The translations under genes were made by a program, and so were the position numbers. The notes below the pieces were generated by a model. That model worked only from the letters and a program-made list of their open reading frames with translations, was not told the origin of the DNA and did no database searches. Below, one piece after another: positions 41,650 to 52,449 of a DNA stretch of 64,000 nt. Location of the stretch: the NCBI GenBank assembly GCA_949130485.1, contig OX422187.1, forward strand, positions 6,522,205 to 6,586,204, given 5' to 3'. The stretch is from Agelas oroides (taxonomy: Eukaryota > Porifera > Demospongiae > Agelasida > Agelasidae). Position 1 is the first letter of the stretch, and each line of letters opens with the position of its first letter.

Positions 41650-42960
41650 CTAAGTGCATGTGCATGCCCAAAGTTTTAGCGTTTCTTTACCAGCCTGAGA
41701 GGACTTACTGAAGATTGATACCATGCACAGTTTGAAAGAGTTATCATTGAAGTATCCACTGTGCAAGCGCTAAGGTCGAGAGGTAATCCACGGCTATTGC
41801 ACGGTGCAATACATTTGCCATCAACGAATTGGACCTACGGTGGCACAGGGATTTACAGTGGCCAAACTAGCTATCTTAACATGAAGGTACTTACATTTGC
41901 TAAAGATGAGTAAATGCGGTAAAACCACTGCTAACCTGAGTTATGACCATGAGTGTCCACACTTCAGCGAGCAGACACGCAATATCTCGACTTGCAGGTC
42001 TAGAGCCTTGTAGAGTAACCTATCCGTTATCGGACACCATCACGCGGACAGCACGATATCTCTCGGACTGCTGAACGCTATGCGTCCGTACTTGTGACGC
42101 TTCTTCACATCATCGAGACAAACAAGATAGATAACTGCCAGACTCACTCGATTAAGATCTATGCAGTCACAGCTGTAAAAGTAGCAATTGTCCGAACCAT
42201 CGGTACTCGGAAAGTGACCCCTAACTGCGGACTATGTTTCTGTAGGGTTTTAGCAAATAGGCTACAGCTGCGCTACACACAAATAGCTAGCTAGCACTCC
42301 GATGTGCGATCGGAGCGTACTCTCGACCCGGAAGCCACGGCAATGTTTGCGTACATGCATGCGGCTATGCAGGCGCTCGCTGGAGGGGGGCTTACAACCA
42401 ACTCAATGTAAACAGCTTGGGTCAATGTCACCACTGCCTACAACCTCTCACAAACCGAACGGGAGTGGTTTGCCTAAGCATATGGCGCGCCTTCGAAACG
42501 AAAGTGTGGAACGAGGAAATGGGAACTGGGGAACGAGGACATGGAAAGGAGAAATTCATTCATTATGTCATGGTCTAGCTAGAGTAGGTCAGATCAGCTA
42601 GCAGCTATACGACCTTTAAAGATTTGTTGTCCGACACTTTGATGGTGTCCAGAATTAAGTGGTGTCCGGTGATTGATGAGCTACTCTATATAGATACACT
42701 ATTAACAAACTACATCTATTAGCTAATACTTTGCGGTAGCAGATTGTTAACTGATACCATAGATAATATATCTCCTTCCCCTAGACCATAGTGGGAGGAG
42801 GTATATTATCTATGGGTTACAAGTCACTTTGACACTTCAGCAAAATGCTCACGTACCTACTGGCTTGCTGCAGTGCGGCACATTCCGTGAGTTCACATCG
42901 CTCCCGACGGCAACAGTGCTTCTTTCGAGCTATTTCAACTGCATCCACGAGCTACTAATC
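41650..42960. repeat. Dispersed repeat copy 2, split by a MITE
   Basis: Same order of blocks as 40263-40960 but interrupted by about 650 bp at 42022-42685. A further hairpin, 42758-42821 (CCATAGATAATATA ... TATATTATCTATGG), lies near its distal part. Confidence 0.7.
42022..42685. mobile_element. MITE with ATCGGACACCAT/GTGGTGTCCGGTGAT ends
   Basis: Left TTATCGGACACCATCACG, right GGTGTCCGGTGATTGATG. It interrupts copy 2 of the repeat exactly where copy 1 is continuous. GC-richer than its host repeat. Interior open frames (42094-42294, 42302-42601) have no transposase motif. Confidence 0.65.
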
Positions 42961-43109
42961 TCTGGTGGCAGATTCATTTTAAAGGAGCATAGCGACACTC
43001 ACACAAGACAGTTCACTTTGACACTGGTGGGTGTGGTACTTGTACGTGCCACTCATGTATGTAGCTTGTTCGAGGCAGCGTGTACAAGGCATACTTGTTC
43101 GCTTTACCG

Positions 43110-43615
43110 AACTGAACCGTAGCGGCCGTAGCGGCTTTGGCCGCTACACTTTTTAAATTAATATTCATAACCTGCTATAAGCTAAAGCTAGCCTAGTTCC
43201 CTGGGAGCGAGGCTAAGGTCAAGCAGCCTCTTCGTTGCACCAGTCTCATACGTTTACAGTTACACGCGTACATTTCTGCTTAAAGTACATATAAACCAAT
43301 CTAAATCTTGGCGATGAGATGGCTTGGTACGAGGCTATTGCACATTTGCACAGAGACTACTACAAGCGACGAAAGCTGGGCCTCCTGGGAACGATGACAA
43401 AGTCAGTACGTATAATCTTACTGTTTTCCAAATATTTTACTGGACGGTTGGAAAGGTCTGAAAGCTTATAAATTTAAACTTTATTTTGCAGTCTAAAGGT
43501 GCACACATTTAAAACAAAATTCGCCGCCATGCGTAGCGCGGCAAATTTATTTTACAATTTTTCCGCCGCGCTACAGCATGGCCTCTACACTTCAATTTTG
43601 CTTCCTACGCCTATG
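43110..43615. repeat. GCCGCTACGG dispersed repeat, full copy
   Basis: CCGTAGCGGCCGTAGCGGCT at the start and GCATGGCCTCTACACTTCAA with TTGCTTCCTACGCCTATG at the end; inverted partner at 30838-31390. Confidence 0.7.
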
Positions 43616-43764
43616 AACTGGTAAGTATCACACCAAACTTAGTGCAGCTTATGTGGTGCTAACGTATTATCTATGTTACTGTGTGCCACACTAGTGAGTT
43701 AGCACTTTCTGGGCTTGTGTTAAACACTTGTTGCTAAGCTGGGCTGGGAAACGTCCCAGAAATT

Positions 43765-43835
43765 ATGTCTAATCCCAAAATGTCTAGTCCCAGAATGTCT
43801 AATCCCAAAATGTCTAATGCCAAAATGACTAACCA
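43765..43835. repeat. 15-bp tandem TGTCTAATCCCAAAA
   Basis: Five units with minor changes. The inverted array of the same unit is at 57268-57350. Confidence 0.8.
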
Positions 43836-43841
43836 AGTGCT

Positions 43842-43945
43842 AATTGGGGCGAGCCTGAGCGAGCCACACACTAGCGGGACTGAGGTGTCACTGTGTGTGT
43901 ATATGTACGTACGTGCTTGCTTGCGGCCATATACCGTAAATTTTA
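43842..43945. repeat. GGGGCGAGC-family fragment, AGCGGGACTG subtype
   Basis: TTGGGGCGAGCCTGAGCGAG then ACACTAGCGGGACTG; pairs with 23388-23480. Confidence 0.6.
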
Positions 43946-44739
<794 letters not shown>

Positions 44740-44990
44740 TAACAGTTCAAGGCCTAACAACACACACACATACACGCACACCTAAATTAAGCTTGGCGGG
44801 AGGTAGCTGCAGGCAATTCTGTCCCGTACCCACTGCCCCTCCCCTGAGACCCATTCCCTTGGGGAGGGGGCGGCATCATCCATACCCCCTGGAGGTATAG
44901 ACGAGGCCATAAAACCCCTGGGCTTGGGGGGCTAATGCTGGGAGCCCCAACTGTGCTATAACCCCATGGCTGCCCAGCAATTCACCCCCC
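44740..44990 (-). repeat. Split direct repeat B2 (3' terminus)
   Basis: TAACAGTTCAAGGCCTAACA through CAGCAATTCACCCC; about 250 bp almost identical to 45371-45624. Outer edge abuts the ATT array. Confidence 0.88.
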
Positions 44991-45141
44991 CCCCCCCCAC
45001 TTGAAGTCCTATCCAACATGGGACAGAGCCCTACAAGCTACCAGTCACATTAGGAGGAATCCTAATGGAGATGGTTAACTGCAATAATAAGAAGCTAGGA
45101 AAGGTATGCATTCACACAACCTTCAGGGCTGGGTGGGAGGG

Positions 45142-45346
45142 AGCAAATCTCGTTCCACACTCGGGAGGACTAGCAATTTAAGGTGCGTACCAAACTATGA
45201 CTTGGCAAATGATATCACGAGGCCTAAGCTATCAATGGTACCGCGCATGCGCTAGCTATGCCACACCCCTGCAGACTACGCGCAGCCTGCGACTACTGAA
45301 CGTGGACACCCTTCCCTGCTAACCTGGTCGTCCATTCTCGTTAACT
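45142..45346 (-). repeat. Split direct repeat A2
   Basis: AGCAAATCTCGTTCCACACT to CGTTAAC, nearly identical to A1 at 51702-51906. A 150-bp unique stretch separates it from B2. Confidence 0.88.
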
Positions 45347-45370
45347 TGGTTTAACCTGTGGTTAAACTGC

Positions 45371-45624
45371 ATTTAACAGTTCAAGGCCTAACAACACACA
45401 CACATACACGCACACCTAAATTAAGCTTGGCGGGAGGTAGCTACAGGCAATTCTGTCCCATACCCACTGCCCCTCCCCTGAGACCCATTCCCTTGGGGAG
45501 GGGGCGGCATCATCCATACCCCCTGGAGGTATAGACGAGGCCATAAAACCCCTGGGCTTGGGGGGCTAATGCTGGGAGCCCCAACTGTGCTATAACCCCA
45601 TGGCTGCCCAGCAATTCACCCCCC
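45371..45624 (-). repeat. Split direct repeat B1
   Basis: Copy of B2. The B1/A2 border, in element direction, reads CTGTTAAATGCAGTTTAACC, which looks like the 3' end joined to the 5' end through AAT, the predicted circle junction. Confidence 0.85.
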
Positions 45625-45859
45625 AAGGAAGGAGAGCACTCCTTCCCCCCCAAGCCCACCTGCAACTACCCCCCAGACCCCTTCGCATTTAATGTCCTCC
45701 CGGCCTCCCTGCAACGGAAGTAAGAAATGTCATCCAGATACAAACATGAACAGGGGAGAACATTGAAATGCAAAGACAGCTATGTTTATAATATTATAAC
45801 CACGCCAACCAGAAGTATGACTGCTGACAAACGACGAAAACCCGCTGGGACCACAGTCC

Positions 45860-46837
45860 TTACTTAGGCTTCCGAGAGTCTCTTTGAAACACTTGCCAAT
45901 CTCTCACGGGGTAACCTCACATACAGCTGGTAGGCCGTGCTCTGCCAGCGGCCTAGTGTCTTTATAAGGGAGTCCTCTAACCCAACGGCTGCCGCCGTAG
46001 TCGCCGCTCCAATACGGAAACTGAGTACTGGCTAACATCCACGTCAAATTGGGAGAGGGCTGAGCGTAGCTGTTTGACTAGGGCCTCCCGCGTTAATGCC
46101 GTCCCAGACGCAAATCTAAAGAACGGACCGGATTCCCTGCCCCGGACAGCAAGATATGCCGACACTGCCGCCACTGGGCAGAGATCGTTTCCGGTTGCTC
46201 CCAAATAAACATAGAAACCTTGCCGAAAAGGGTCTGTCTTTGAGGCTTTGATGTGGACTCTGACCACAGTGGGGTTAACCAGGTCATCCAGAGCAACGTC
46301 ACCCTCACTCAGATCAGCCTCAGGGTCAAATTCCCGGCCCGACGTCAACGTTACCTCCCCAGACCTGAGGAAGCCATAAAAGCACATACAACACACCGCC
46401 CAAAGCATAATATTATCCACAAGATGAGCTTCCTTACCCCACACCTCTCTCAGTTTCCTGAGAATGCCTGGGGTGATGGGTAGGCGTTTCTTTGCCCGAG
46501 ACTTCTTGTCTTTTGCTTGACGCAGTTTTAACCCTTTGAGTGTATACTCCAACAATGGCCATGAAGCCGCAAATGGGTCTCCGAGTCCCCTCACTATCTG
46601 CAATCTCCTTATCGCAGACAGATACCCCTTTATTGAAGTGTGCTGTAGGCCTTCATCCATAAGGTAAGCTACAAAAGTGCACAATTGATCCTCAGATAGA
46701 GGGAAGGGAGAGAGACCGCCGCTTCTACAGAACTCTAAGTAGCGCTTCTGGCCACTGGCGTACACTCGTCTGGTGGACGGAGCTAGTGAGTCGTTAATAA
46801 GGTCCCTAGCCAAGTCTTCCAGTCGTCTGAGGTCCAC
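45860..46837 (-). pseudogene. Tyrosine recombinase of the Ngaro-like element
   Basis: ATG at 46837, 286 codons to 45977. N-terminal SAM-like helices (STRRVYASGQKRYLEFCRSG), then the catalytic core: first Arg in CFYGFLRSGE (R158), Lys in VHIKASKTD (K197 or K200). The main frame then loses the signature. In the neighbouring frame (46020-45865) SFRIGAATTAAAV gives the second Arg and GRWQSTAYQLYVR the Tyr nucleophile, so a frameshift sits at about 46025. The His expected three residues before the second Arg reads Leu. The enzyme joins a circular cDNA to the target; this copy should be inactive. The start overlaps the RNase H frame by 55 bp. Confidence 0.85.
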
Positions 46838-47559
46838 GGTCTGTCTCGGATCAGGTGGCTCACTAGGTTGTCCGGCACTTTGCAGGGGTTTTGATGAGCC
46901 TGCGGGAGGAGGTCAAAGAATAGAGGTAGATTATTCCTTGAAATACTATCAGCCGCCCCGTTTTCGATACCGGGGACATGTATGGCCGAAAGTGAGGCAT
47001 CATACTCAGCCTCCAAGAAGAACAGGCAACGCAGCATGTGGGCCAGTGTCGGGTCCCTACAGTAACCACTCTTCACCGCTGCTACCACCGCCTCATTGTC
47101 ACAATGACAAAGTACTGTTGCACCTCTCCAAGACGGCCCCCAGATTGCTGTTGCTACGATAATTGGTAGTAACTCCTTGGCTGCAACTGACGCGCCTGCG
47201 AAGCCTGGCCATCCACTCCACTGTACTTGAAACCACTGGGGTCCCCAGAATGCTCCACAACCCCAGGAACCAGACGCGTCTGACCAAATTTCCACCGATG
47301 GCGACTGAAAGGCCATGTTTCTCAACATTGAGACACCATTCCACTTCTCTGCAAATACATGCCACCACTCCATATCAGCCCTGAATGCCACATTGAGCCG
47401 GATCACATGGTCTGTACGTTCGAATCTTGACAGCAACCCAAACACCCCTCGCAAAAAACGACGACCAGGTTTGATCACCTTGCAGGCATGGTTAAGGTAG
47501 CCTGCCAGTGATTGGAGCTCCCGTTTTGTGCAGGCCTTACGCCGTCTCCATTTCTCCAC
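46783..47559 (-). CDS. RNase H domain of the Ngaro-like pol
   Basis: 258 codons. RT thumb/connection (KRELQSLAGYLNHACKVI), then RNase H with all four acidic residues: D94 (WSDASG), E129 (AAKEL), D154 (CDNEAV) and D204 (NGAADSISR). It degrades the RNA strand during reverse transcription. The frame is cut off from the RT by two frameshifts in the 47560-47735 stretch. Confidence 0.88.
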   Translation of the reverse strand: MEKWRRRKACTKRELQSLAGYLNHACKVIKPGRRFLRGVFGLLSRFERTDHVIRLNVAFRADMEWWHVFAEKWNGVSMLRNMAFQSPSVEIWSDASGSWGCGAFWGPQWFQVQWSGWPGFAGASVAAKELLPIIVATAIWGPSWRGATVLCHCDNEAVVAAVKSGYCRDPTLAHMLRCLFFLEAEYDASLSAIHVPGIENGAADSISRNNLPLFFDLLPQAHQNPCKVPDNLVSHLIRDRPWTSDDWKTWLGTLLTTH

Positions 47560-48544
47560 CAGCTCCGAGTTTCAACAACTTCTTCTGTGGCAATCTCAAT
47601 TCCATCAATTCCGTGTTGAGTTCCACCCCAAGAAGCGACAGAGAAGTGGTTGGGCCTTCTGTCTTCTCTGGGGCCACTCGGAATCCCACCTCCTCACATG
47701 TCGCCAACGCCACCTCTAGATTTCTCTTTCACTGTTGGGACCTGGGTTTTTCAACAAGTGTAAAGTCATCCAGGTAGTGATCCATTCCGTCAACCCCTCT
47801 TTGCCGGGTAATGAATGCCAATGCCTCCGCTACAGCATTGAATATCACTGGCGCTGAGCGCAGACCAAAGGGTAACGCTGCATCCAAATACAGCCCACCT
47901 TTCCACTCCATTCCCAGAAGCCTTCGGTCATCTGGGTGGACCGGGATATGTCTGTACGCTGCTTTCAAATCGAACTTGGCCACAAGTGCCCCCCTACCCA
48001 GTTTGAGAACTCTGGTTGCTATGTCATCAACCGTAACATATGAGAGAGAACATAGTTCTTTCGCAATCCCATCGTTAACACTGTTTCCACGTGGGGAGGA
48101 GAGGTCGAGGATGAGTCTCCATTTTCCTGGGTCCGTCTTCGGAATGACCCCAAATGGGCTGACATGGACCTCCGGAAAGAGAGAACGCTTGAATGGGCCC
48201 AACACCCTCTGCACCTCTCGCTCCTCGCCAAGGTACTTCTCCACCACTTCACCATGCTCCATCGCAGACTTCATATTTCTATGAACAGGTATGAGCCCTG
48301 CCCGATGGTAATCGAATCCAATGCAGAAGCCATGACGGATTCCTGCGCAGACATACTGAGCGAATTCTCTGTTAGGATGGACCGCCAGAGCTCTCTCCCA
48401 CACATCTTGCTTGAGGGTAGTTGTAATCAGTGACCACTCCGGGTGTGGCCCGCTGGCTTCCCGAGGATGACATCTCTCCAGAGCAAGCAAGGAGTCGGTT
48501 TTAAAGTTTGGGTCCTCTCTCCTGAGCGTTTCTGTACCGAACAA
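47560..48544 (-). pseudogene. Reverse transcriptase of the Ngaro-like element
   Basis: 271-codon frame 48544-47729. Motifs: HVSPFGVIPKTDPGKWRLIL (fingers), FDLKAAYRHI with the first catalytic Asp (D192), LPFGLRSAP, and YLDDF (257-261) with the catalytic Asp pair. Stop TGA follows VEKPRSQQ. The thumb continues in the next frame (VGFRVAPEKTEGPTTSLSLL, about 47690-47630), then a third frame enters the RNase H part at about 47565. A poly-C/T tract just upstream of 48544 precedes TTCGGTACAG, which could be a splice acceptor or only low complexity. Confidence 0.88.
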
Positions 48545-48899
48545 AAAAGGGGGGGGAGGGGGGTTGGGTAGTGATTAGTTTCACTTACCTAGTGTTTGAT
48601 CTAGTGCGACCTAGCTGAGCTACGTGTTAGGGATGACACCCTGCCTGTTAGATTAAATCAAGTCACACTCACACTTGTGAGTGGAGAGACAGAAGTCATC
48701 CTAACACCTAACGGTTCACTATAGTTTTTCCCCACCTAACTCCATTATCCCAACCCAGTCTAATTATTGTCATTATATCCTGTCACGTACTGAGGACGTT
48801 GGCATTAATAAGAACTCAACAATACGTATCCCAACCGAAATACACCATACATAATTATGATAGCTCAGTATCTCGAACAGCAACAGGCAACTGTTACTC

Positions 48900-49879
48900 T
48901 CACTGGCGCCCCCACTGCACTCCACTATAGCTTCCCAGTAGGCGAGGGAGTGGTTTGGGGAGGACTCCCCCGGATCGACTACTGCAGGCTCTTCTTGGGT
49001 GGTTTCCCATACACCACTCGCAGCGATGAGCGAACTTGCAATTCTTGATGGTGCATTCGCCATCATTGTAGAGCCAGCACACTTTCAGACCCCCGTTGCT
49101 GGACGCCTCCTCTTCTGACCTGGTCTCGCCTCCTCTGGGGTCCCCACTTGTTTTGGACGGGAACTACACAGCTCGTGGTAGAGGGACACATCCATCCCTG
49201 TCCAGTCTTTCTTGTCCGTCGCGGCCATTTTCTCTCTGAAGGCCATATCGTACTCCTGCCATGCCGGCTGTTTTGCCTCACAGTACGCTTTCATCACTGT
49301 GAGGAGATGACTCATAAATCCAGGGGTGCATCCTGGGTACTCCTTCGCCATTGCTGCGGTATAGCGAGAAAAACACTGGATCCAAGTGAAGATGTCATCC
49401 ACTGGCTTCTTCCTTGGTTGAGACACCTCAAAGCCCAGGAGCACTATCAGCTTCTCAGTGTCTGATTCCGAGATGGAACAGTCACCGGCAGATCTTGGGC
49501 GGAAGTCGTTCATATCCATGACTTCCCATTTCAACATACGCTCATGGACACGCTTCGGGATTGAGCCCAACCCGTCTCCCAGCCATACCCTACCAGTTTT
49601 CGATGCTGGGTTCAGGCTCTCCTGAACCTTCAATAACGACATGATCGTGGCTGTCTGACCGGCCACTTTGGCCATTGAATCCACCCCTTGGACTGCAGGA
49701 TATTCGTCGGCCTTACTACTCCCCGCGTCGCCTTTTTCCTTTCCTTTCCCATTCTCCGCCGTCTTCCCCTTTCCTTTTCCAAAGGTGGGCACTCCCATTA
49801 GTGCCTCTTTACCAGGCGTAGTACCTAGAGATACTGTATGGCAGAGCGATGTGGGGGTGGGGGGGGGGATGGGTATCAA
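48900..49879 (-). pseudogene. Gag of the Ngaro-like element with CCCH knuckle
   Basis: Frame 49879-49085, 264 codons. A KGKGKTAENGKGKEKG basic linker leads to a helical gag block (IFTWIQCFSRYTAAMAKEYP ... YDMAFREKM) and RPGQKRRRPATGV before TGA. The next frame (-1) carries CWLYNDGECTIKNCKFAH, a C-x7-C-x4-C-x3-H finger, then CEWCMGNHPRRAC. The switch is at a G5 run, so either a one-base mutation or a frameshift signal. Homologous to the block at 2384-2974 in the first element. Confidence 0.8.
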
Positions 49880-49984
49880 TACATGTACTGCTCTCTATCC
49901 CTCGGAGGACCCTTCATGCAATGGCAACCACCTGATACCCATTAATGAGGGCTGAATGCCCCTACACCCCAATATTCACCTACC

Positions 49985-51250
49985 CGTATGCACTCAGCAC
50001 CACCCAGTGTATCACCACCCACTGCCCAGTGCGCCTGCTTAAGTGTGCCCTACTGCAACCATTCCCTGCCCCCTCAAGCCCCATCGTCCAATATGACCTA
50101 GCCCGACCAATACACCCACCCCTTGGGACTGCGGTACGGACCACTGCCACCAACATCCACCACCCAGTATGCCTTACCGGGACTGCTGTATCAACCAACA
50201 TACACATCCCCCAGTATGACCTACCGGGACTGCAGTATGACCCACTGCAACCAACCTCCGCCACCCCGTATGCCCTACCAGGACTGCCGTATGACCTATT
50301 GCCACCAACATACACCCCATCCAGTGCTCTACTGGGACTATAGTATGACTTACTGCCCCCAACCCACACCTCACCCGGTATGACCTACTGGGACTGCAGT
50401 ATGACCTATTGCCACCTACACACCGCCCAGTATTACCTACTGGGACTGCAGTATGACCTACTGCAACCCGCCTACCCCCCACCCAGTATGACCTGCTGGG
50501 ACTGCAGTATGACCTACTGCGACCAGCCTACGCACCACCCAGTATGACCTACTGGGACTGCAGTATGACCTACTGCGACCAACCTACGCACCACCCAGTA
50601 TGACCTACTGGGACTGCAGTATGACCTACTGCGACCAACCTACGCACCACCCAGTATGACCTACTGGGACTGCAGTATGACCTACTGCAACCAACCTGTC
50701 CCCACCCAGTATAACCTATTGGGACTGCAGTATGACCTACTGCGACCAACCTACGCACCACCAAGTATGACCTACTGCAACCAACCTATGCACCACCCAG
50801 TATGACCTACTGGGACTGCCTTATGACCTACTGCAACCAGCCTATCCCCCACCATACTGGGACTGCAGTATGACATCCTGGGAATGCAGTATGACCTACT
50901 GCAACCAGCCTACTCCCCCCCACCCGGTATGGCCTACCAGGACTGCAGTATGACTTACTGCGACCCACCTACACACCGCACAGTGTGCCCTACCGGGACT
51001 GCAGTATGACCTACCGCAACCAACACGCCTTCCCCCGTATAACCTACTGGGACTGCCGTATGATCTACTGCTACCAACCTACATAAGACTCAGTGTGGCC
51101 TATTGGGACTGGACCCGCTGCCACCGACCTGCAACCTCAGTGTGCCCTACTAGGACTGCCGTATGACCCACTACAACCCACCTGCAGCCCCTGGTGTGAT
51201 CTACTGGGACTGCTGTACGACCTACTGCAACGAACACGCCCCAACTCAGT
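49985..51250. repeat. 56-bp tandem array inside the Ngaro-like element
   Basis: About 20 units around ACCCAGTATGACCTACTGGG + ACTGCAGTATGACCTACTGC; exact 56-bp spacing of CGCACC at 50531, 50587 and 50643. Each unit holds two GTATGACCTACTG half-units. It lies between ORF1 and gag. Confidence 0.88.
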
Positions 51251-51312
51251 AAGGGCAGGAACATTCATCAACCGGGACTGCCACTGGTGTGGCCTACGGG
51301 CTGTCTTACAAT

Positions 51313-51693
51313 CTACTGTTCCTCTAGCCCCCAAAAGTAAGCCCCGCTGCTTTCCTTTCCCAAGCTGAGTTCCATTACAGGTCTAGCGGGGACGTCCCAC
51401 CTTCCCGGGGGGGGGGAGGTCGGCAGCCTTTCATATAAGTCGCACCCTGCACATACGGTTAGGCTGCCGTACCGAACCTGGCCCTGACCGGGAACCCAGC
51501 TTCTACCCACGCTTGCTGTATCTACGTATTCCAGCTCACCTAGCTCCTCTGAGCCTGACTCTTCACGGACCTTGCGCAGTAGCCTGTCTATCAATCGGTC
51601 TTCCAGCTCCTGCAAAGCCGCTGGTTCATCAGGTGTGACTTTAGCCGTCGACTCTCCATCCTTTTTTGTCCCTTTTCCTTCTTCGCTGCTCAT
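51313..51693 (-). CDS. ORF1 of the Ngaro-like element
   Basis: An upstream in-frame ATG at 51720 lies inside repeat A1; I prefer ATG 51693 just outside it, giving an acidic, helical N-terminus (PAALQELEDRLIDRLLRKVR) and a Cys-containing middle (YGSLTVCAGCDLYERLP). Ends at TGA 51313 before the 56-bp array. It may be the first part of gag, now cut off by the array. No domain recognised. Confidence 0.5.
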   Translation of the reverse strand: MSSEEGKGTKKDGESTAKVTPDEPAALQELEDRLIDRLLRKVREESGSEELGELEYVDTASVGRSWVPGQGQVRYGSLTVCAGCDLYERLPTSPPPGRWDVPARPVMELSLGKESSGAYFWGLEEQ

Positions 51694-51701
51694 TTTAGCA
51701 C

Positions 51702-52071
<370 letters not shown>

Positions 52072-52449
52072 GCTTTACAGCCAAGATTGATAGTGAAAAA
52101 AACCCAAAAAACAATGGTGATGAAATAAATGACAGGATGTTAATTGGCTGACAGACTACTCTTGTAGTTCAGGAGTAGCTGGGAAGTATATACAGAAATA
52201 AGTAAAGAATAGCAGACAAACGTTACAATCAGAAAAGAGAGTTACATTAATAACCAACACAGGCAATAGAACATAAATGACAGAACACAATCACAATACA
52301 TGATAGATGAAGTATTAAAACATGGAGTTATAAGCAAAGTGGATCTACCGGTGGCATGGCAGTTGCTACAAGGACAGACCAAACGATAAGTACAAGTGTC
52401 TAGTGGATTGAAATGGTATATGAAATGAGACCATAGGAAGTTTATAAAT

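Noticed and set aside
41402..41653. 83-codon frame beginning with poly-Pro
   Set aside because: It starts in the poly-C tract and then continues in a dispersed repeat related to 57690-57800.
46253..46483. Plus-strand frames opposite the recombinase and RT
   Set aside because: Antisense shadows of the Ngaro-like coding regions.
50174..50764. Minus-strand frames with repeated GHTAVPVGHTGW
   Set aside because: Translation of the 56-bp tandem array. Multiple frames are open and units vary freely, so I treat them as non-coding.
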